Part shown: positions 44,327 to 53,555 of the stretch, piece by piece | Layout of the letters: the number at the start of each line of letters is the position of its first letter | Position numbering within the stretch: position 1 is the first letter of the stretch | NCBI RefSeq assembly: GCF_014773435.2 | Contig: NZ_JACXAG020000003.1 | Location: 62,001 to 126,000 of the forward strand | DNA: 64,000 nt | From: Polycladospora coralii | Lineage (GTDB): Bacteria; Bacillota; Bacilli; Thermoactinomycetales; Thermoactinomycetaceae | Direction: 5' to 3' | Notes under the pieces: generated by a model | What the model saw: only the letters and a program-made list of their open reading frames with translations | Databases searched by the model: none | Told to the model about the DNA's origin: nothing | Translations under genes and position numbers: made by a program

Positions 44327-45691
44327 ATGGTCGTGAAATCTGCAGATTGGTTGTATCCGATTTTAGAGACACTGGATGACGGCATTCATATTATCAATTT
44401 AGATGGAAAAACCATTTTTTACAATAAGAAAGCGGCTGAATTAGATGGTTTAAGTCAGCGTGATGTACTTGGTGTTCATGTGCTTGATGCCTTTCCATCT
44501 CTAACGACAAAAACCAGTACGTTGATGAATGTGATTCAAACGGGGAAAGAGATAGAAGATCAACAGCAAACCTTTAAGAACCGTGCAGGCAAAAAAATTA
44601 CAACCATAAATAAGACACTTCCCATTAAGCTTGATCAAAAAATCGTGGGTGCGATTGAATTGTCTAGAGATATTACACATGTTAAAGCGATGTCAGAACT
44701 TGTTTTAAAGCTACAAGAACAAGTCAATCGTCCAAAACATAAAAAAACGCAAGAAACACAAGCTTTTTATCGTTTTGAAGACATTATTACAAATGATCCG
44801 ATACTGCTACGAGAACTAGAGCGAGCTAAGCAAGTCGCCAAGTCTACGGCTCCTGTTTTAGTGATAGGAGAAACGGGTACGGGGAAGGAGTTAGTTGTCC
44901 AAGCAATACATCAATTTTCTACGAGAAAACAAGCAGGCTTTATCGTGCAAAATTGTGCTGCTATCCCCGCTACTTTGCTAGAAGGGGTTCTTTTTGGTAC
45001 AGCCAAAGGTGCATTTACAGGTGCAGAAGATCGTCCAGGTTTATTTGAATTGGCGGATGGAGGAACCTTATTCCTAGATGAAATACATGCCATGCCCATT
45101 GACCTCCAAGCGAAGTTACTACGTGTCTTAGAAGATGGAAGCATTCGGCGGGTAGGGAGCACCCAAACACGCTCGGTTAATGTGCGTGTTTTAGTAGCCA
45201 CAAATCAAGATCCATTAACCAGTATTCGAGAAGGCGCACTACGAGAAGATTTATATTATCGCATTCATGTGGTAGGGATATATTTGCCCCCATTGCGTAA
45301 ACGCAAACAGGACCTTATGCCCTTATGCATTCACTTTATTGAGAAGGTAAAACGAAAAACTTCATCGCATGTGACACATATGACGAAAGAGGTGTTAAAT
45401 ATCTTTGCTAGCTATCATTGGCCGGGCAACGTGCGTGAGTTAGAAAATGCGATTGAAGGTGCAATGTTGATCGCTGATGGAGATGCGATCGCCCTAAAGG
45501 ATTTGCCAAGCTATATGCTAAACATATCTCCACATCAAATAGAAAAGCGTTCTTTGCGAGATGCTTTACTCGATTATGAATTGAAAATGATTACAGAAGC
45601 GATGGAAGCTACCCGTGGAAACGTAAAGCAAGCAGCAGAATATTTAGGAATTCCACGCCAAACTTTACAGTATAAACTGAAGAAAAAGTAG
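44327..45691 (+). CDS. Sigma-54-dependent activator (PAS-AAA-Fis) of the kam cluster
   Basis: A 454-residue enhancer-binding protein: N-terminal PAS domain (about 10-130; ILETLDDGIHIINLDGKTIF), AAA+ domain with Walker A GETGTGKE, the sigma-54 contact loop GAFTGA, Walker B GGTLFLDEIH and the R-finger region, and a C-terminal Fis-type HTH (GNVKQAAEYLGIPRQTLQYKL). The same layout as RocR of Bacillus. It is followed by a -24/-12 promoter and an upstream inverted repeat before kdd, so it most likely senses lysine or a related metabolite through the PAS domain and activates the kam operon. AAAAGGAGTGT precedes the ATG. Confidence 0.88.
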   Translation: MVVKSADWLYPILETLDDGIHIINLDGKTIFYNKKAAELDGLSQRDVLGVHVLDAFPSLTTKTSTLMNVIQTGKEIEDQQQTFKNRAGKKITTINKTLPIKLDQKIVGAIELSRDITHVKAMSELVLKLQEQVNRPKHKKTQETQAFYRFEDIITNDPILLRELERAKQVAKSTAPVLVIGETGTGKELVVQAIHQFSTRKQAGFIVQNCAAIPATLLEGVLFGTAKGAFTGAEDRPGLFELADGGTLFLDEIHAMPIDLQAKLLRVLEDGSIRRVGSTQTRSVNVRVLVATNQDPLTSIREGALREDLYYRIHVVGIYLPPLRKRKQDLMPLCIHFIEKVKRKTSSHVTHMTKEVLNIFASYHWPGNVRELENAIEGAMLIADGDAIALKDLPSYMLNISPHQIEKRSLRDALLDYELKMITEAMEATRGNVKQAAEYLGIPRQTLQYKLKKK

Positions 45692-45721
45692 ATATGCTCA
45701 AAATTTGGCAGGCTATCCTAA

Positions 45722-45758
45722 ATGAAACACAAAATAAACCGAATTAAATGTGTTTCAT
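45722..45758. promoter_or_regulatory. Inverted repeat, candidate enhancer site for the sigma-54 activator
   Basis: ATGAAACAC (45722-45730) and GTGTTTCAT (45750-45758) are perfect 9-base arms spaced by 19 bases. They lie only 5 bases before the -24 box, closer than most enhancer sites. Confidence 0.55.
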
Positions 45759-45762
45759 GAAT

Positions 45763-45779
45763 TGGCATTAAAATTGCTT
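45763..45779 (+). promoter_or_regulatory. Sigma-54 (-24/-12) promoter of the kam operon
   Basis: TGGCAT-TAAAA-TTGCTT matches the consensus TGGCAC-N5-TTGCW with the invariant GG and GC exactly 10 bases apart. It is 39 bases upstream of the kdd start and directly downstream of an EBP gene. Confidence 0.85.
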
Positions 45780-45817
45780 AATTGTTAAAGTGAGAGTATG
45801 AAGGAGGTGAACGCCAT

Positions 45818-46885
45818 TTGCAAGTGGGAGCCGAAAGTAGGATGGGGAATCCCTATGGACTACATCGCGTCGTAACGCCACAAGGTGTTCTTCCACAGCC
45901 GGCATGGAAGTTAGATGTCGAATCTGATGTGTACGAGAATGAATTGTTTATTCAAGTCACATGTTTAAATATTGATTCAGCCTCTTTTGCACAGTTAAAA
46001 GAGGAATGTAAACAGGATGAAGAACAGCTTAAAAACAGAATATTATCGATTGTTCATGAAAGAGGTAAAATGCATAACCCTGTGACAGGTTCGGGGGGCA
46101 TGTTGATCGGATCGATTCAGTATGTAGGAAAGCAATTTCCCAATCAATCCTTACGTAAAAATGAAAAAGTGGCTTCATTGGTATCGCTTACCTTGACGCC
46201 ACTCAAGCTAGAGGCTATTCATTCGGTGAATATGAAGACTGGGCAAATTGAAGTAACAGGTACGGCTGTATTATTTGCAAGTGGATTATATGCTGTATTA
46301 CCACCAGATCTACCAGAAACTATCGCTTTGGCAGCTTTAGATGTTTGTGGAGCTCCTGCTCAAACCGCCCGCATCGTAAAACCGGACGATCGAGTCCTTC
46401 TACTGGGGGCAGGAGGGAAAGCTGGACTACTCAGCTTATATCATGCCTGGCAACGAGCTGGGAAAAACGGTCAAGTAATTGCGATGGAGTCGAATGAAGC
46501 CGTCTGTTATGAACTAGAACAGCTAGGATTGGCTCACCATGTGGTGCAAATCGATGCTACTGATCCCGTTCATGTGTACCAAAGGGTAAAAGAAATAACG
46601 GATGGTAGCATGGTGGATCTCACCATTAACTGTGTTAATGTACCCTATTCAGAATTATCATCCATCTTAGCTACACGGGATCGAGGATTGGTCTACTTTT
46701 TTAGCACTGCTGTACAGTTTACAGCAGCTTCTCTGGGGGCAGAAGGGCTGGGTAAAGATGTACAGATGGTGATTGGTAATGGTTATACTCCTGGACACGC
46801 TGACCTCGCACTCGATACATTGCGGTCCTTTAAACCTCTATATGATATTTTCTTACAACGTTATGGTGATGACCAAATTAAATAG
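45818..46885 (+). CDS. kdd: L-erythro-3,5-diaminohexanoate dehydrogenase
   Basis: Third step of lysine degradation by the aminomutase route: NAD-dependent oxidative deamination of 3,5-diaminohexanoate to 3-keto-5-aminohexanoate. The 355-residue protein has the Kdd N-terminus (GNPYGLHRVVTPQGVLPQPAWKLD), and a Rossmann loop LLLGAGGKAGLL (about 193-204). The length fits. The start is TTG 45818, 7 bases after the consensus site AAGGAGGTGA; the residues that follow fit the family. First gene of the sigma-54-controlled operon. Confidence 0.9.
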   Translation: MQVGAESRMGNPYGLHRVVTPQGVLPQPAWKLDVESDVYENELFIQVTCLNIDSASFAQLKEECKQDEEQLKNRILSIVHERGKMHNPVTGSGGMLIGSIQYVGKQFPNQSLRKNEKVASLVSLTLTPLKLEAIHSVNMKTGQIEVTGTAVLFASGLYAVLPPDLPETIALAALDVCGAPAQTARIVKPDDRVLLLGAGGKAGLLSLYHAWQRAGKNGQVIAMESNEAVCYELEQLGLAHHVVQIDATDPVHVYQRVKEITDGSMVDLTINCVNVPYSELSSILATRDRGLVYFFSTAVQFTAASLGAEGLGKDVQMVIGNGYTPGHADLALDTLRSFKPLYDIFLQRYGDDQIK

Positions 46886-46899
46886 AATGGAGAGGGTTC

Positions 46900-48192
46900 A
46901 TGCCTATGCAAAGACATTGGACAGAAGTAGAATTATGGAAAGATGTGACGGATGAGCAATGGAATGATTGGTTGTGGCAGCTGACTAACACGATACGCAC
47001 GATTGAAGATTTAAGTAAGGTAATCAATTTAACTGACTTGGAAACGGGTGGCGTGGATATCTCTGATCAAACGATTCCTCTCAATATCACTCCCTATTAT
47101 GCGCTGCTCATGGATCAAAATGATCCTTCTGATCCGATTCGGATGCAATCGGTTCCGATCGCATCGGAGTTAAATCAAACGATCTATGATATGGAGGATC
47201 CCTTACTTGAAGACACGGATTCACCTGTACCTGGTCTTACGCATCGCTATCCAGACCGTGTTTTGTTTTTAATCACCAATCAGTGTTCGATGTATTGTCG
47301 CTATTGCACACGTAGACGTTTTTCGGGTCAGGTAGGCATGGGCGTTCCTAAAAAACAAATGGATGCGTGTATTGATTATATTCGCAATCATCCACAAATT
47401 CGCGATGTATTATTATCAGGTGGAGACGGATTACTTGTAAATGATCGCATCGTAGAGTATTTAATGAAAGAATTGAGTAGCATTCCGCATGTAGAAATTG
47501 TACGGATTGGTACAAGAGCACCGGTTGTATTTCCACAACGTATTACAGAAAATTTGTGCAATATTTTAAAAAAGTATCATCCGGTATGGATTAACACACA
47601 TTTTAATCATCCTAAAGAGTTAACACCTGAAGCACGTAAAGCTTGTCATATGCTAGCAGATGCGGGTGTACCACTTGGAAATCAATCCGTTATATTGGCC
47701 GGAGTAAATGACTGTCCACACACAATGAAGAAGCTGATGCATGAGTTAGTGATGACGCGAGTTAGACCTTACTACATTTATCAGTGTGACTTATCCGAAG
47801 GAATTGGTCACTTTCGAGCGCCCGTATCAAAAGGAATTGAGATTATTGAGTACTTGCGCGGTCATACTTCGGGCTATGCGATTCCAACCTTTGTTGTGGA
47901 CGCGCCAGGAGGTGGCGGTAAGATACCGCTTAATCCCAATTACTTGATTTCACAAAGCTCATCTAAAACCATTTTACGCAATTTTGAAGGGGTTATCACG
48001 AGCTATCCAGAGCCACAAAACTATAAAGAACATGAAGCAAGTACTTGTGAATATTGCCAAAAAGCAGGGGACCAAGTTGGTGTAGCTGCGTTGATGAGTG
48101 ATGAGCGGATCAATTTAGAACCTAAACAGTTATCACGCGAAGATCGTCGTGCTGCTGTTGAAACAGCGGCTTCACTTGAAAAACAACAATGA
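46900..48192 (+). CDS. kamA: Lysine 2,3-aminomutase
   Basis: Radical SAM/PLP enzyme converting L-lysine to L-beta-lysine. The 430-residue protein has the radical SAM cluster C129-x3-C133-x2-C136 (CSMYCRYC), the PLP lysine K341 in PGGGGK, and the C-terminal zinc/oligomer region with CEYCQKAG. The context with kdd and kamD-kamE makes it a true KamA rather than the EpmB or YodO-like paralogues. It lies 14 bases after kdd and overlaps kamB by 4 bases. Confidence 0.94.
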   Translation: MPMQRHWTEVELWKDVTDEQWNDWLWQLTNTIRTIEDLSKVINLTDLETGGVDISDQTIPLNITPYYALLMDQNDPSDPIRMQSVPIASELNQTIYDMEDPLLEDTDSPVPGLTHRYPDRVLFLITNQCSMYCRYCTRRRFSGQVGMGVPKKQMDACIDYIRNHPQIRDVLLSGGDGLLVNDRIVEYLMKELSSIPHVEIVRIGTRAPVVFPQRITENLCNILKKYHPVWINTHFNHPKELTPEARKACHMLADAGVPLGNQSVILAGVNDCPHTMKKLMHELVMTRVRPYYIYQCDLSEGIGHFRAPVSKGIEIIEYLRGHTSGYAIPTFVVDAPGGGGKIPLNPNYLISQSSSKTILRNFEGVITSYPEPQNYKEHEASTCEYCQKAGDQVGVAALMSDERINLEPKQLSREDRRAAVETAASLEKQQ

Positions 48193-49223
48193 GTAAAGAG
48201 AAACAAACTCCCTACCACACGCTAGCTGTGGTAGGGCTTTCTAAAAATGCTGGAAAAACAACGGTTCTAAATGGTTTAATTCAGCAATACGCACGCGTAG
48301 CTTCACTAGGTATTCTCAGTATTGGCGTCGATGGCGAAGCTGTTGATGCATGGAGCGCTCGTCCCAAACCTGCCATTCAAGTACCAGCGGGAACTTTTGT
48401 TGCCACAACAGGTGTTCACTATGAACAACTTCCGGGTAACTGGGAAATATTAAAAAATACACGTGTTTCATCGTCCCTTGGCAGTGTGTTTATTGCACGA
48501 GCACTCTGTACTACGAAGGTGAAGCTCGATGGCGTGCAAAGAAAGGAAAGTATACGCCAAGTCATTCAAATGATGAAGTCTCTAGGTGTTCATCGCATTT
48601 TGATTGATGGTGCCTATGATCGGATGGCAGCAGCATGCACAACAGTAGCGGATGGAATGATCGTTGTGATCGGAGCCAGTTTGGCTCGTTCCCTGCAAAC
48701 GGTTTTAAAAAAATGGCAAGAATGGAGCCATCTCTTTCAGTTGCCACGATATGAAGATAAATGGGCAACGCGCTTTCAAACTCCAGAAAATCAGCAATCA
48801 CTCTGGATTGTACAAAATAATCAAGCTGTCTCCCTACCTTTTTCGTCTGTGTTGCAAGTATCCGCATCAGAAGAATCTGTTTTACTCAATAGTTCTACAC
48901 TTTTTCTACCAGGGGCCCTTACCAATCAGACACTCCGCTTGTTTATCAGGCAGAAAGCAGGGATTACCATTGTGGTACGGGATGCGACCCATCTATTTAT
49001 CACCCTTGAAATCTTGCGTCAGTTTTATCAAATAGGTGGAAAGCTGATGGTGTTAGCACGGATTCCCATACTGGGGATTGCGATTAACCCAACTTCACCA
49101 GATGGATATGGATTTGACGCGCGTGAGATGAAACACAAAGTGAAAGCGATGAGTGGCTCGATCCCGGTTTGGGATTGGGTACATGATATCGAACAGGAGG
49201 TGGATTCTGATTCGTGTTCATAG
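48189..49223 (+). CDS. kamB: KamB: lysine 5,6-aminomutase reactivase subunit
   Basis: A 344-residue protein with an N-terminal P-loop GLSKNAGKTT (about 16-25) and no membrane segment. Its position between kamA and the MutS-like gene matches kamB of lysine-fermenting clostridia and fusobacteria, where KamB and KamC are linked to reactivation of the B12 enzyme KamDE. The biochemical evidence for this role is known to me only from annotation. It overlaps kamC by 10 bases. Confidence 0.8.
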   Translation: MSKEKQTPYHTLAVVGLSKNAGKTTVLNGLIQQYARVASLGILSIGVDGEAVDAWSARPKPAIQVPAGTFVATTGVHYEQLPGNWEILKNTRVSSSLGSVFIARALCTTKVKLDGVQRKESIRQVIQMMKSLGVHRILIDGAYDRMAAACTTVADGMIVVIGASLARSLQTVLKKWQEWSHLFQLPRYEDKWATRFQTPENQQSLWIVQNNQAVSLPFSSVLQVSASEESVLLNSSTLFLPGALTNQTLRLFIRQKAGITIVVRDATHLFITLEILRQFYQIGGKLMVLARIPILGIAINPTSPDGYGFDAREMKHKVKAMSGSIPVWDWVHDIEQEVDSDSCS

Positions 49224-50818
49224 ATGAAAGAACGAGGGAAAGTTTACTTTGGGACAAATTGATGACCAATCTTAACCCCTACTCCCCTATAGGGGAGAAG
49301 TTAAAGCAGATGTTAAAACCGTTTCATGTCGTGGACAAAGAGAAATGGATGCAGGTATTAGATGAGCAGGAATGCATGGCACAAGAATTACAAAGGAGAA
49401 GAGAGCGGCTGTCTTCCCTGAAGAATATCTTGATTCATATCCCAGAATTGGAGCAAATATTAAATAAATTGACGAAACAGCAAAGGTTATCTTTAACTGA
49501 TCTTTTTCAATTAAAACAATTTCTTTACCACATAGCGGATTGGATCCATTGGATGGAGCAAACTGAATTTACAGAAACTTTTTATTTATCCCAGACAGAG
49601 CGAAAACTTTGTAGAAGTTTACTGAAGGAGTTAAACCCGACGTTACCGTTGCGAGCTTCTTTTCATTTAGAAGATGGATTTGATCCTACCTTAAAAAAAT
49701 TACGAGACCGACTTAAAGAAAGCGAGAAGATGTTGAACGATCTGCGTCATCAAAGGGTAGTGTATATTGAAAAAACTTACCTGGTGAAGAGAAATCGTCT
49801 AGGTGAATGGGTAGTAAAAAAGGGATCACAAGTTGAACAACAACTCGAACAAGAACCTACTTGTAGAAAAATTCGAGAAACGATTTATGATGCACTGTAT
49901 GAATTAGATGATAGGCAGTTGGATAACGAACGATGGACAGCTTGTCAGGACTTAACAAAACAGATTCAGGAATGTGAAGCAGAAGTTTGTCATGCTTTAA
50001 GTAAGCAATTCGCTTTATATGTCAAACCTTTGCAAAAATGGCAGAATCAGATTGCTCATTTTGATTTACAGTGGGCAAAAGTTCGCCTGGCGCACAGCTA
50101 TCAAGGGGTGAAGCCGGTCTATGATCCTACTTGCTTTGTGATAAAGCAAGGCGTTCATCCTGTAATGACGCAAAACCACGCATTTACGCCTATCGATATT
50201 ACGATCGTAAAAGGGATGACAGTCATTGTAGGGCCCAATATGGGAGGGAAAACGGTTGCGCTAAGAACAATCGGGTTAATGGCCTTACTTGCCCAAATGG
50301 GGTTCTTTGTACCCGCTAAGACTTGCAAAGTCCCTTTGTTTCAATGGATAACCAGTCTAATCGGTGACTATCAAGAAGTAGATGTGGGGCTTAGTAGTTT
50401 TGGTGGTGAAATGGTGCGTTTGTCGGACGGATTAAAACGAAAAGAGGAGGGTTTATTATTACTAGATGAGATTGGACGCGGTACCAACCCGGTAGAAGGT
50501 TCGGCACTTGCGGTGTCCATATCGCATTATTTGGCCACACATACAGCGTGGGCGGTACACGTTACGCACTACTCAGCGGTAATTAAATTAGAAAATATTC
50601 GGAAATATCAAGTAGTTGGTTTGCGCCGCTTTGATCGTGCGACACATGAGTCTTTTGGAGATATTATAAAGCGACATATGGATTATCGCATTTTACCCTT
50701 ACAAGCCGGGGACCAAATTCCGCATCAGGCTATTATGGTGGCAGAACAATTGGGGTTACCGACTCCAATCACAGCTATGGCTAGACGGCTCATGTGTAAA
50801 CAAAGAGAGGAGGAGTAG
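49214..50818 (+). CDS. kamC: KamC: MutS-like ATPase, lysine 5,6-aminomutase reactivase
   Basis: A 534-residue protein with a coiled-coil/lever-like middle (about 60-330) and a C-terminal MutS ATPase domain: Walker A GPNMGGKTVALRT, Walker B LLLLDEIGRGTNPVEGSAL and the VTHYS switch. It lacks the mismatch-recognition, connector and Smr-nuclease domains, so it is not a DNA repair MutS. Its place between kamB and kamD marks it as the KamC partner. GTG start at 49214, with GGAGGTGG upstream. Confidence 0.85.
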   Translation: MFIDERTRESLLWDKLMTNLNPYSPIGEKLKQMLKPFHVVDKEKWMQVLDEQECMAQELQRRRERLSSLKNILIHIPELEQILNKLTKQQRLSLTDLFQLKQFLYHIADWIHWMEQTEFTETFYLSQTERKLCRSLLKELNPTLPLRASFHLEDGFDPTLKKLRDRLKESEKMLNDLRHQRVVYIEKTYLVKRNRLGEWVVKKGSQVEQQLEQEPTCRKIRETIYDALYELDDRQLDNERWTACQDLTKQIQECEAEVCHALSKQFALYVKPLQKWQNQIAHFDLQWAKVRLAHSYQGVKPVYDPTCFVIKQGVHPVMTQNHAFTPIDITIVKGMTVIVGPNMGGKTVALRTIGLMALLAQMGFFVPAKTCKVPLFQWITSLIGDYQEVDVGLSSFGGEMVRLSDGLKRKEEGLLLLDEIGRGTNPVEGSALAVSISHYLATHTAWAVHVTHYSAVIKLENIRKYQVVGLRRFDRATHESFGDIIKRHMDYRILPLQAGDQIPHQAIMVAEQLGLPTPITAMARRLMCKQREEE

Positions 50819-50819
50819 G

Positions 50820-52400
50820 ATGAACCCTAAACTATTATTAGATCAGGCACAGATTGACCGAGCGCGCGAAGCAGCAAGTCAGATTGCTCACGGGGTAGAT
50901 AGCTACATCAAAAATCGATCTACGATAGCGGTGGAAAGAACGGTGTTACGTTTATTGGGGATAGATGGCGTAGATGCAGAATATGTACCGCTACCCAATG
51001 TTGTCGTAGAGCATTTACTTGAACAAAATGTGCTCGATATTGGCGTAACGAAATGGATGATCAATGCGGTTGTGCAACTGAAGCTTACACCACAAGAAGT
51101 AGCTGAACGTGTGGCTAACGGATCATTCCGCTTGACCGATCTACCGTGGATTGATGAAAACCAATTAATCGCGGAAGGAGAAAAATGGGCCAGAACGAGC
51201 TTAGATCATATTCAAAACGTACGGCAAAAGCGGACAGCGTTGATCAGGCGATTGGGAGAGGGGAAAGCACCTCAATTGTATGTCATTGTTGCAACTGGAG
51301 ATATTTATGAAGATGCCATTCAGGGAAAATCGGCAGCACGTCAGGGTGCTGATATCGTGGCGGTCATACGAAGTACAGGACAGAGCTTAATTGATTATGT
51401 TCCCTATGGGGCAACACGTGAAGGGTTTGGGGGAACGTATGCCACACAAGAAAATTTTCGCATTATGCGACAAGCATTGGATGAAGTAGGCGAAGAAGTG
51501 GGACGTTATATCCACTTGTGCAACTACTGCTCTGGATTATGTATGCCAGAAATTGCGGCAATGGGTGCACTAGAGCGATTAGATATGATGTTAAATGACG
51601 CTTTATATGGCATCTTATTTCGCGATATTAATATGCAGAGAACATTGATCGATCAATCCTTTTCCCGAATGATTAATAGTTACGCTGGTATCGTAATAAA
51701 CACAGGGGAAGATAATTATTTAACGACAGCAGATGCAGTAGAAGCAGCACATACCGTACTCGCCTCTCAATTTATTAATGAGCAACTGGCACTACTTTCA
51801 GGGCTCCCTCCTCGCCAGATGGGACTTGGGCATGCCTTTGAGATCAATCCGAATTTAGAGAATGGGTTTTTAATGGAGTTAGCGCAAGCACAAATGTCCA
51901 GACAAATATTTCCAGAAGCGCCACTAAAATATATGCCTCCTACAAAACATATGACAGGCAATATCTTCAAAGGACATATCCAAGATGCACTGTTTAATAT
52001 GGTAAGTATCATAACGGGGCAAGGGATTCAGCTATTAGGTATGATGACAGAAGCGATGCATACGCCACACATCCAAGATCGGCAATTAGCCGTCGAGAAT
52101 GCAAAGTACATCTTTAATAATGTACGTAATTTAAGCGATGAGATCACCTTTAAGCAAGATGGACTTATTGAAAAACGTGCGCAAGATGTATTAGCTAAAG
52201 CTGTAGAGATGCTAGAAGAAGTAAAAGAAATTGGTCTCTTTCAAACATTAGAACGCGGGATGCTGGCGGATGTGAAACGCGCTCTAACGGGTGGTAAAGG
52301 GCTACATGGCGTATTTGTAAAAAATGCCTATTATTTTAATCCGTTAGAAGATGCTTTAAGAGAGCGTCTCGGATTAAAAAGAAGGGGGGATTCGTCATGA
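50820..52400 (+). CDS. kamD: Lysine 5,6-aminomutase alpha subunit
   Basis: The 526-residue catalytic subunit that forms, with KamE, the adenosylcobalamin- and PLP-dependent mutase moving the terminal amino group of beta-lysine (or D-lysine) to carbon 5. Typical text: GATREGFGGTYATQENFRIMR, NYCSGLCMPEIAAMGALERLDMMLNDALYGILFRDINMQRT and TKHMTGNIFKGHIQD. Length matches clostridial KamD. GGAGGAGTAGG precedes the ATG; it overlaps kamE by 4 bases. Confidence 0.94.
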   Translation: MNPKLLLDQAQIDRAREAASQIAHGVDSYIKNRSTIAVERTVLRLLGIDGVDAEYVPLPNVVVEHLLEQNVLDIGVTKWMINAVVQLKLTPQEVAERVANGSFRLTDLPWIDENQLIAEGEKWARTSLDHIQNVRQKRTALIRRLGEGKAPQLYVIVATGDIYEDAIQGKSAARQGADIVAVIRSTGQSLIDYVPYGATREGFGGTYATQENFRIMRQALDEVGEEVGRYIHLCNYCSGLCMPEIAAMGALERLDMMLNDALYGILFRDINMQRTLIDQSFSRMINSYAGIVINTGEDNYLTTADAVEAAHTVLASQFINEQLALLSGLPPRQMGLGHAFEINPNLENGFLMELAQAQMSRQIFPEAPLKYMPPTKHMTGNIFKGHIQDALFNMVSIITGQGIQLLGMMTEAMHTPHIQDRQLAVENAKYIFNNVRNLSDEITFKQDGLIEKRAQDVLAKAVEMLEEVKEIGLFQTLERGMLADVKRALTGGKGLHGVFVKNAYYFNPLEDALRERLGLKRRGDSS

Positions 52401-53149
52401 GTATTGATTTGAGTCGAGTAAAGCCATATGGAGATACGCTTAATGATGGAGCGATACAGTTTAGTTTCTCACTTCCTGTGCCCAGTGGTGATGAAGCAAA
52501 AGAAGCGGCTAAACAATTGACGGCGCAAATGGGAATTGTGGAACCGCAAGTGTATCACATGAAAGATTTAGGTGAGGGTTATACTTTTTTTATCGTATAT
52601 GGGAAGTGTGAGCATACAGTTGATTTCTCCAATATTCGCGTTCCTAAAGTAGAGAGTAGTGTGATGAATTTCTATGAAATTAATGCATTTATTCGAGAAA
52701 AAATTGGGCGTAAACTCGTTGTTCTCGGTGCTTGTACGGGTACAGATGCACATACAGTTGGCATTGATGCGATTATGAATATGAAGGGGTACAATTTTGA
52801 ATACGGCTTAGAGCGCTATCCTGAGATCGATGCGTATAACTTAGGCTCTCAAGTGGAAAATGAAACGATGGTAGCTAAAGCGATCGAAATGGATGCAGAT
52901 GTTTTGTTAGTCTCACAAGTGGTCACACAAAAAGGGGTTCATATTACGAATTTAACCGAGCTAGTAGAGATCGTGGAAGCAGAGGGGATACGTGAACGAC
53001 TCATCCTAATATGTGGTGGCCCGCGTATTAATCACGAGTTAGCACTGGAATTAGGTTATGATGCCGGTTTTGGACCCGGCACACTTGCACCGGGTGTCGC
53101 CTCCTATTTCGTAGAAGAGATTTATAAGCGGATACAACAACAAAAATGA
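52397..53149 (+). CDS. kamE: Lysine 5,6-aminomutase beta subunit (B12-binding)
   Basis: A 250-residue protein holding the cobalamin. The B12 motif DAHTVG contains H119; K130 lies 11 residues later, the same spacing as the clostridial pair H133/K144 in which the lysine binds PLP. The Rossmann domain continues through GGPRINHELALELGYDAGFG. Last gene of the kam operon; its stop is inside a terminator. Confidence 0.94.
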   Translation: MSIDLSRVKPYGDTLNDGAIQFSFSLPVPSGDEAKEAAKQLTAQMGIVEPQVYHMKDLGEGYTFFIVYGKCEHTVDFSNIRVPKVESSVMNFYEINAFIREKIGRKLVVLGACTGTDAHTVGIDAIMNMKGYNFEYGLERYPEIDAYNLGSQVENETMVAKAIEMDADVLLVSQVVTQKGVHITNLTELVEIVEAEGIRERLILICGGPRINHELALELGYDAGFGPGTLAPGVASYFVEEIYKRIQQQK

Positions 53150-53185
53150 GACAGCCTTCATTATTGAGAAGGCTGTCTCATTTTT
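53143..53185. terminator. Terminator of the kam operon, usable in both directions
   Basis: A 13-bp perfect stem (TGAGACAGCCTTC and complement) framed by an A run and a T run; it includes the kamE stop codon and serves the convergent gene at 53184 as well. Confidence 0.85.
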
Positions 53186-53555
53186 AGCTATGGGTATATT
53201 TTGCTTCAATTTGTTCAGGTAGCTCATAATTCGTAAATACTTCTTTCACGCGCACCATATAGAAAGAGGGAAATTCGCGTTCATTAATATATGAAATATC
53301 AATTAATCCTTTGTCCATCAGCGCTTCCATAGAGCGCTCTACGAGAGAGTAGGCATAATCCAGAATCTTAGATAAACGATAATTAGAAGTAATGAGGACG
53401 CCTTTTGTTAAGTGAATATCAAACTGATCGTCAACTGTCGCATGATCAGTTGCCAATCGACATAACTCATAGTAGAGAAAACGTTCTGCTGGTGGTAAAT
53501 TCTCTACTACTGAATAGGGAACTTGTATATTGTGCGGACGTTGCATGTCGTTCAT
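53184..53555 (-). CDS. Hypothetical protein, winged-helix-like
   Basis: A 123-residue soluble protein. The pattern YSVVENLPPAERFLYYEL, GVLITSNYRLSKILDYAYSLVERSMEALMDKGLIDI looks like a winged helix: a recognition-helix region followed by 'LMDKGLI' and a beta wing. It recalls replication or phage/plasmid adaptor domains but no family is certain. Start ambiguous: ATG 53555 is very close to AGGGAGGTGA, ATG 53546 is 12 bases away. It is separate from its neighbours. Confidence 0.55.
   Translation of the reverse strand: MNDMQRPHNIQVPYSVVENLPPAERFLYYELCRLATDHATVDDQFDIHLTKGVLITSNYRLSKILDYAYSLVERSMEALMDKGLIDISYINEREFPSFYMVRVKEVFTNYELPEQIEAKYTHS

Noticed and set aside
46773-46955. 60-codon plus-strand frame across the kdd-kamA junction
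   Set aside because: Out of frame with both genes, and explained as a shadow of kdd and kamA.
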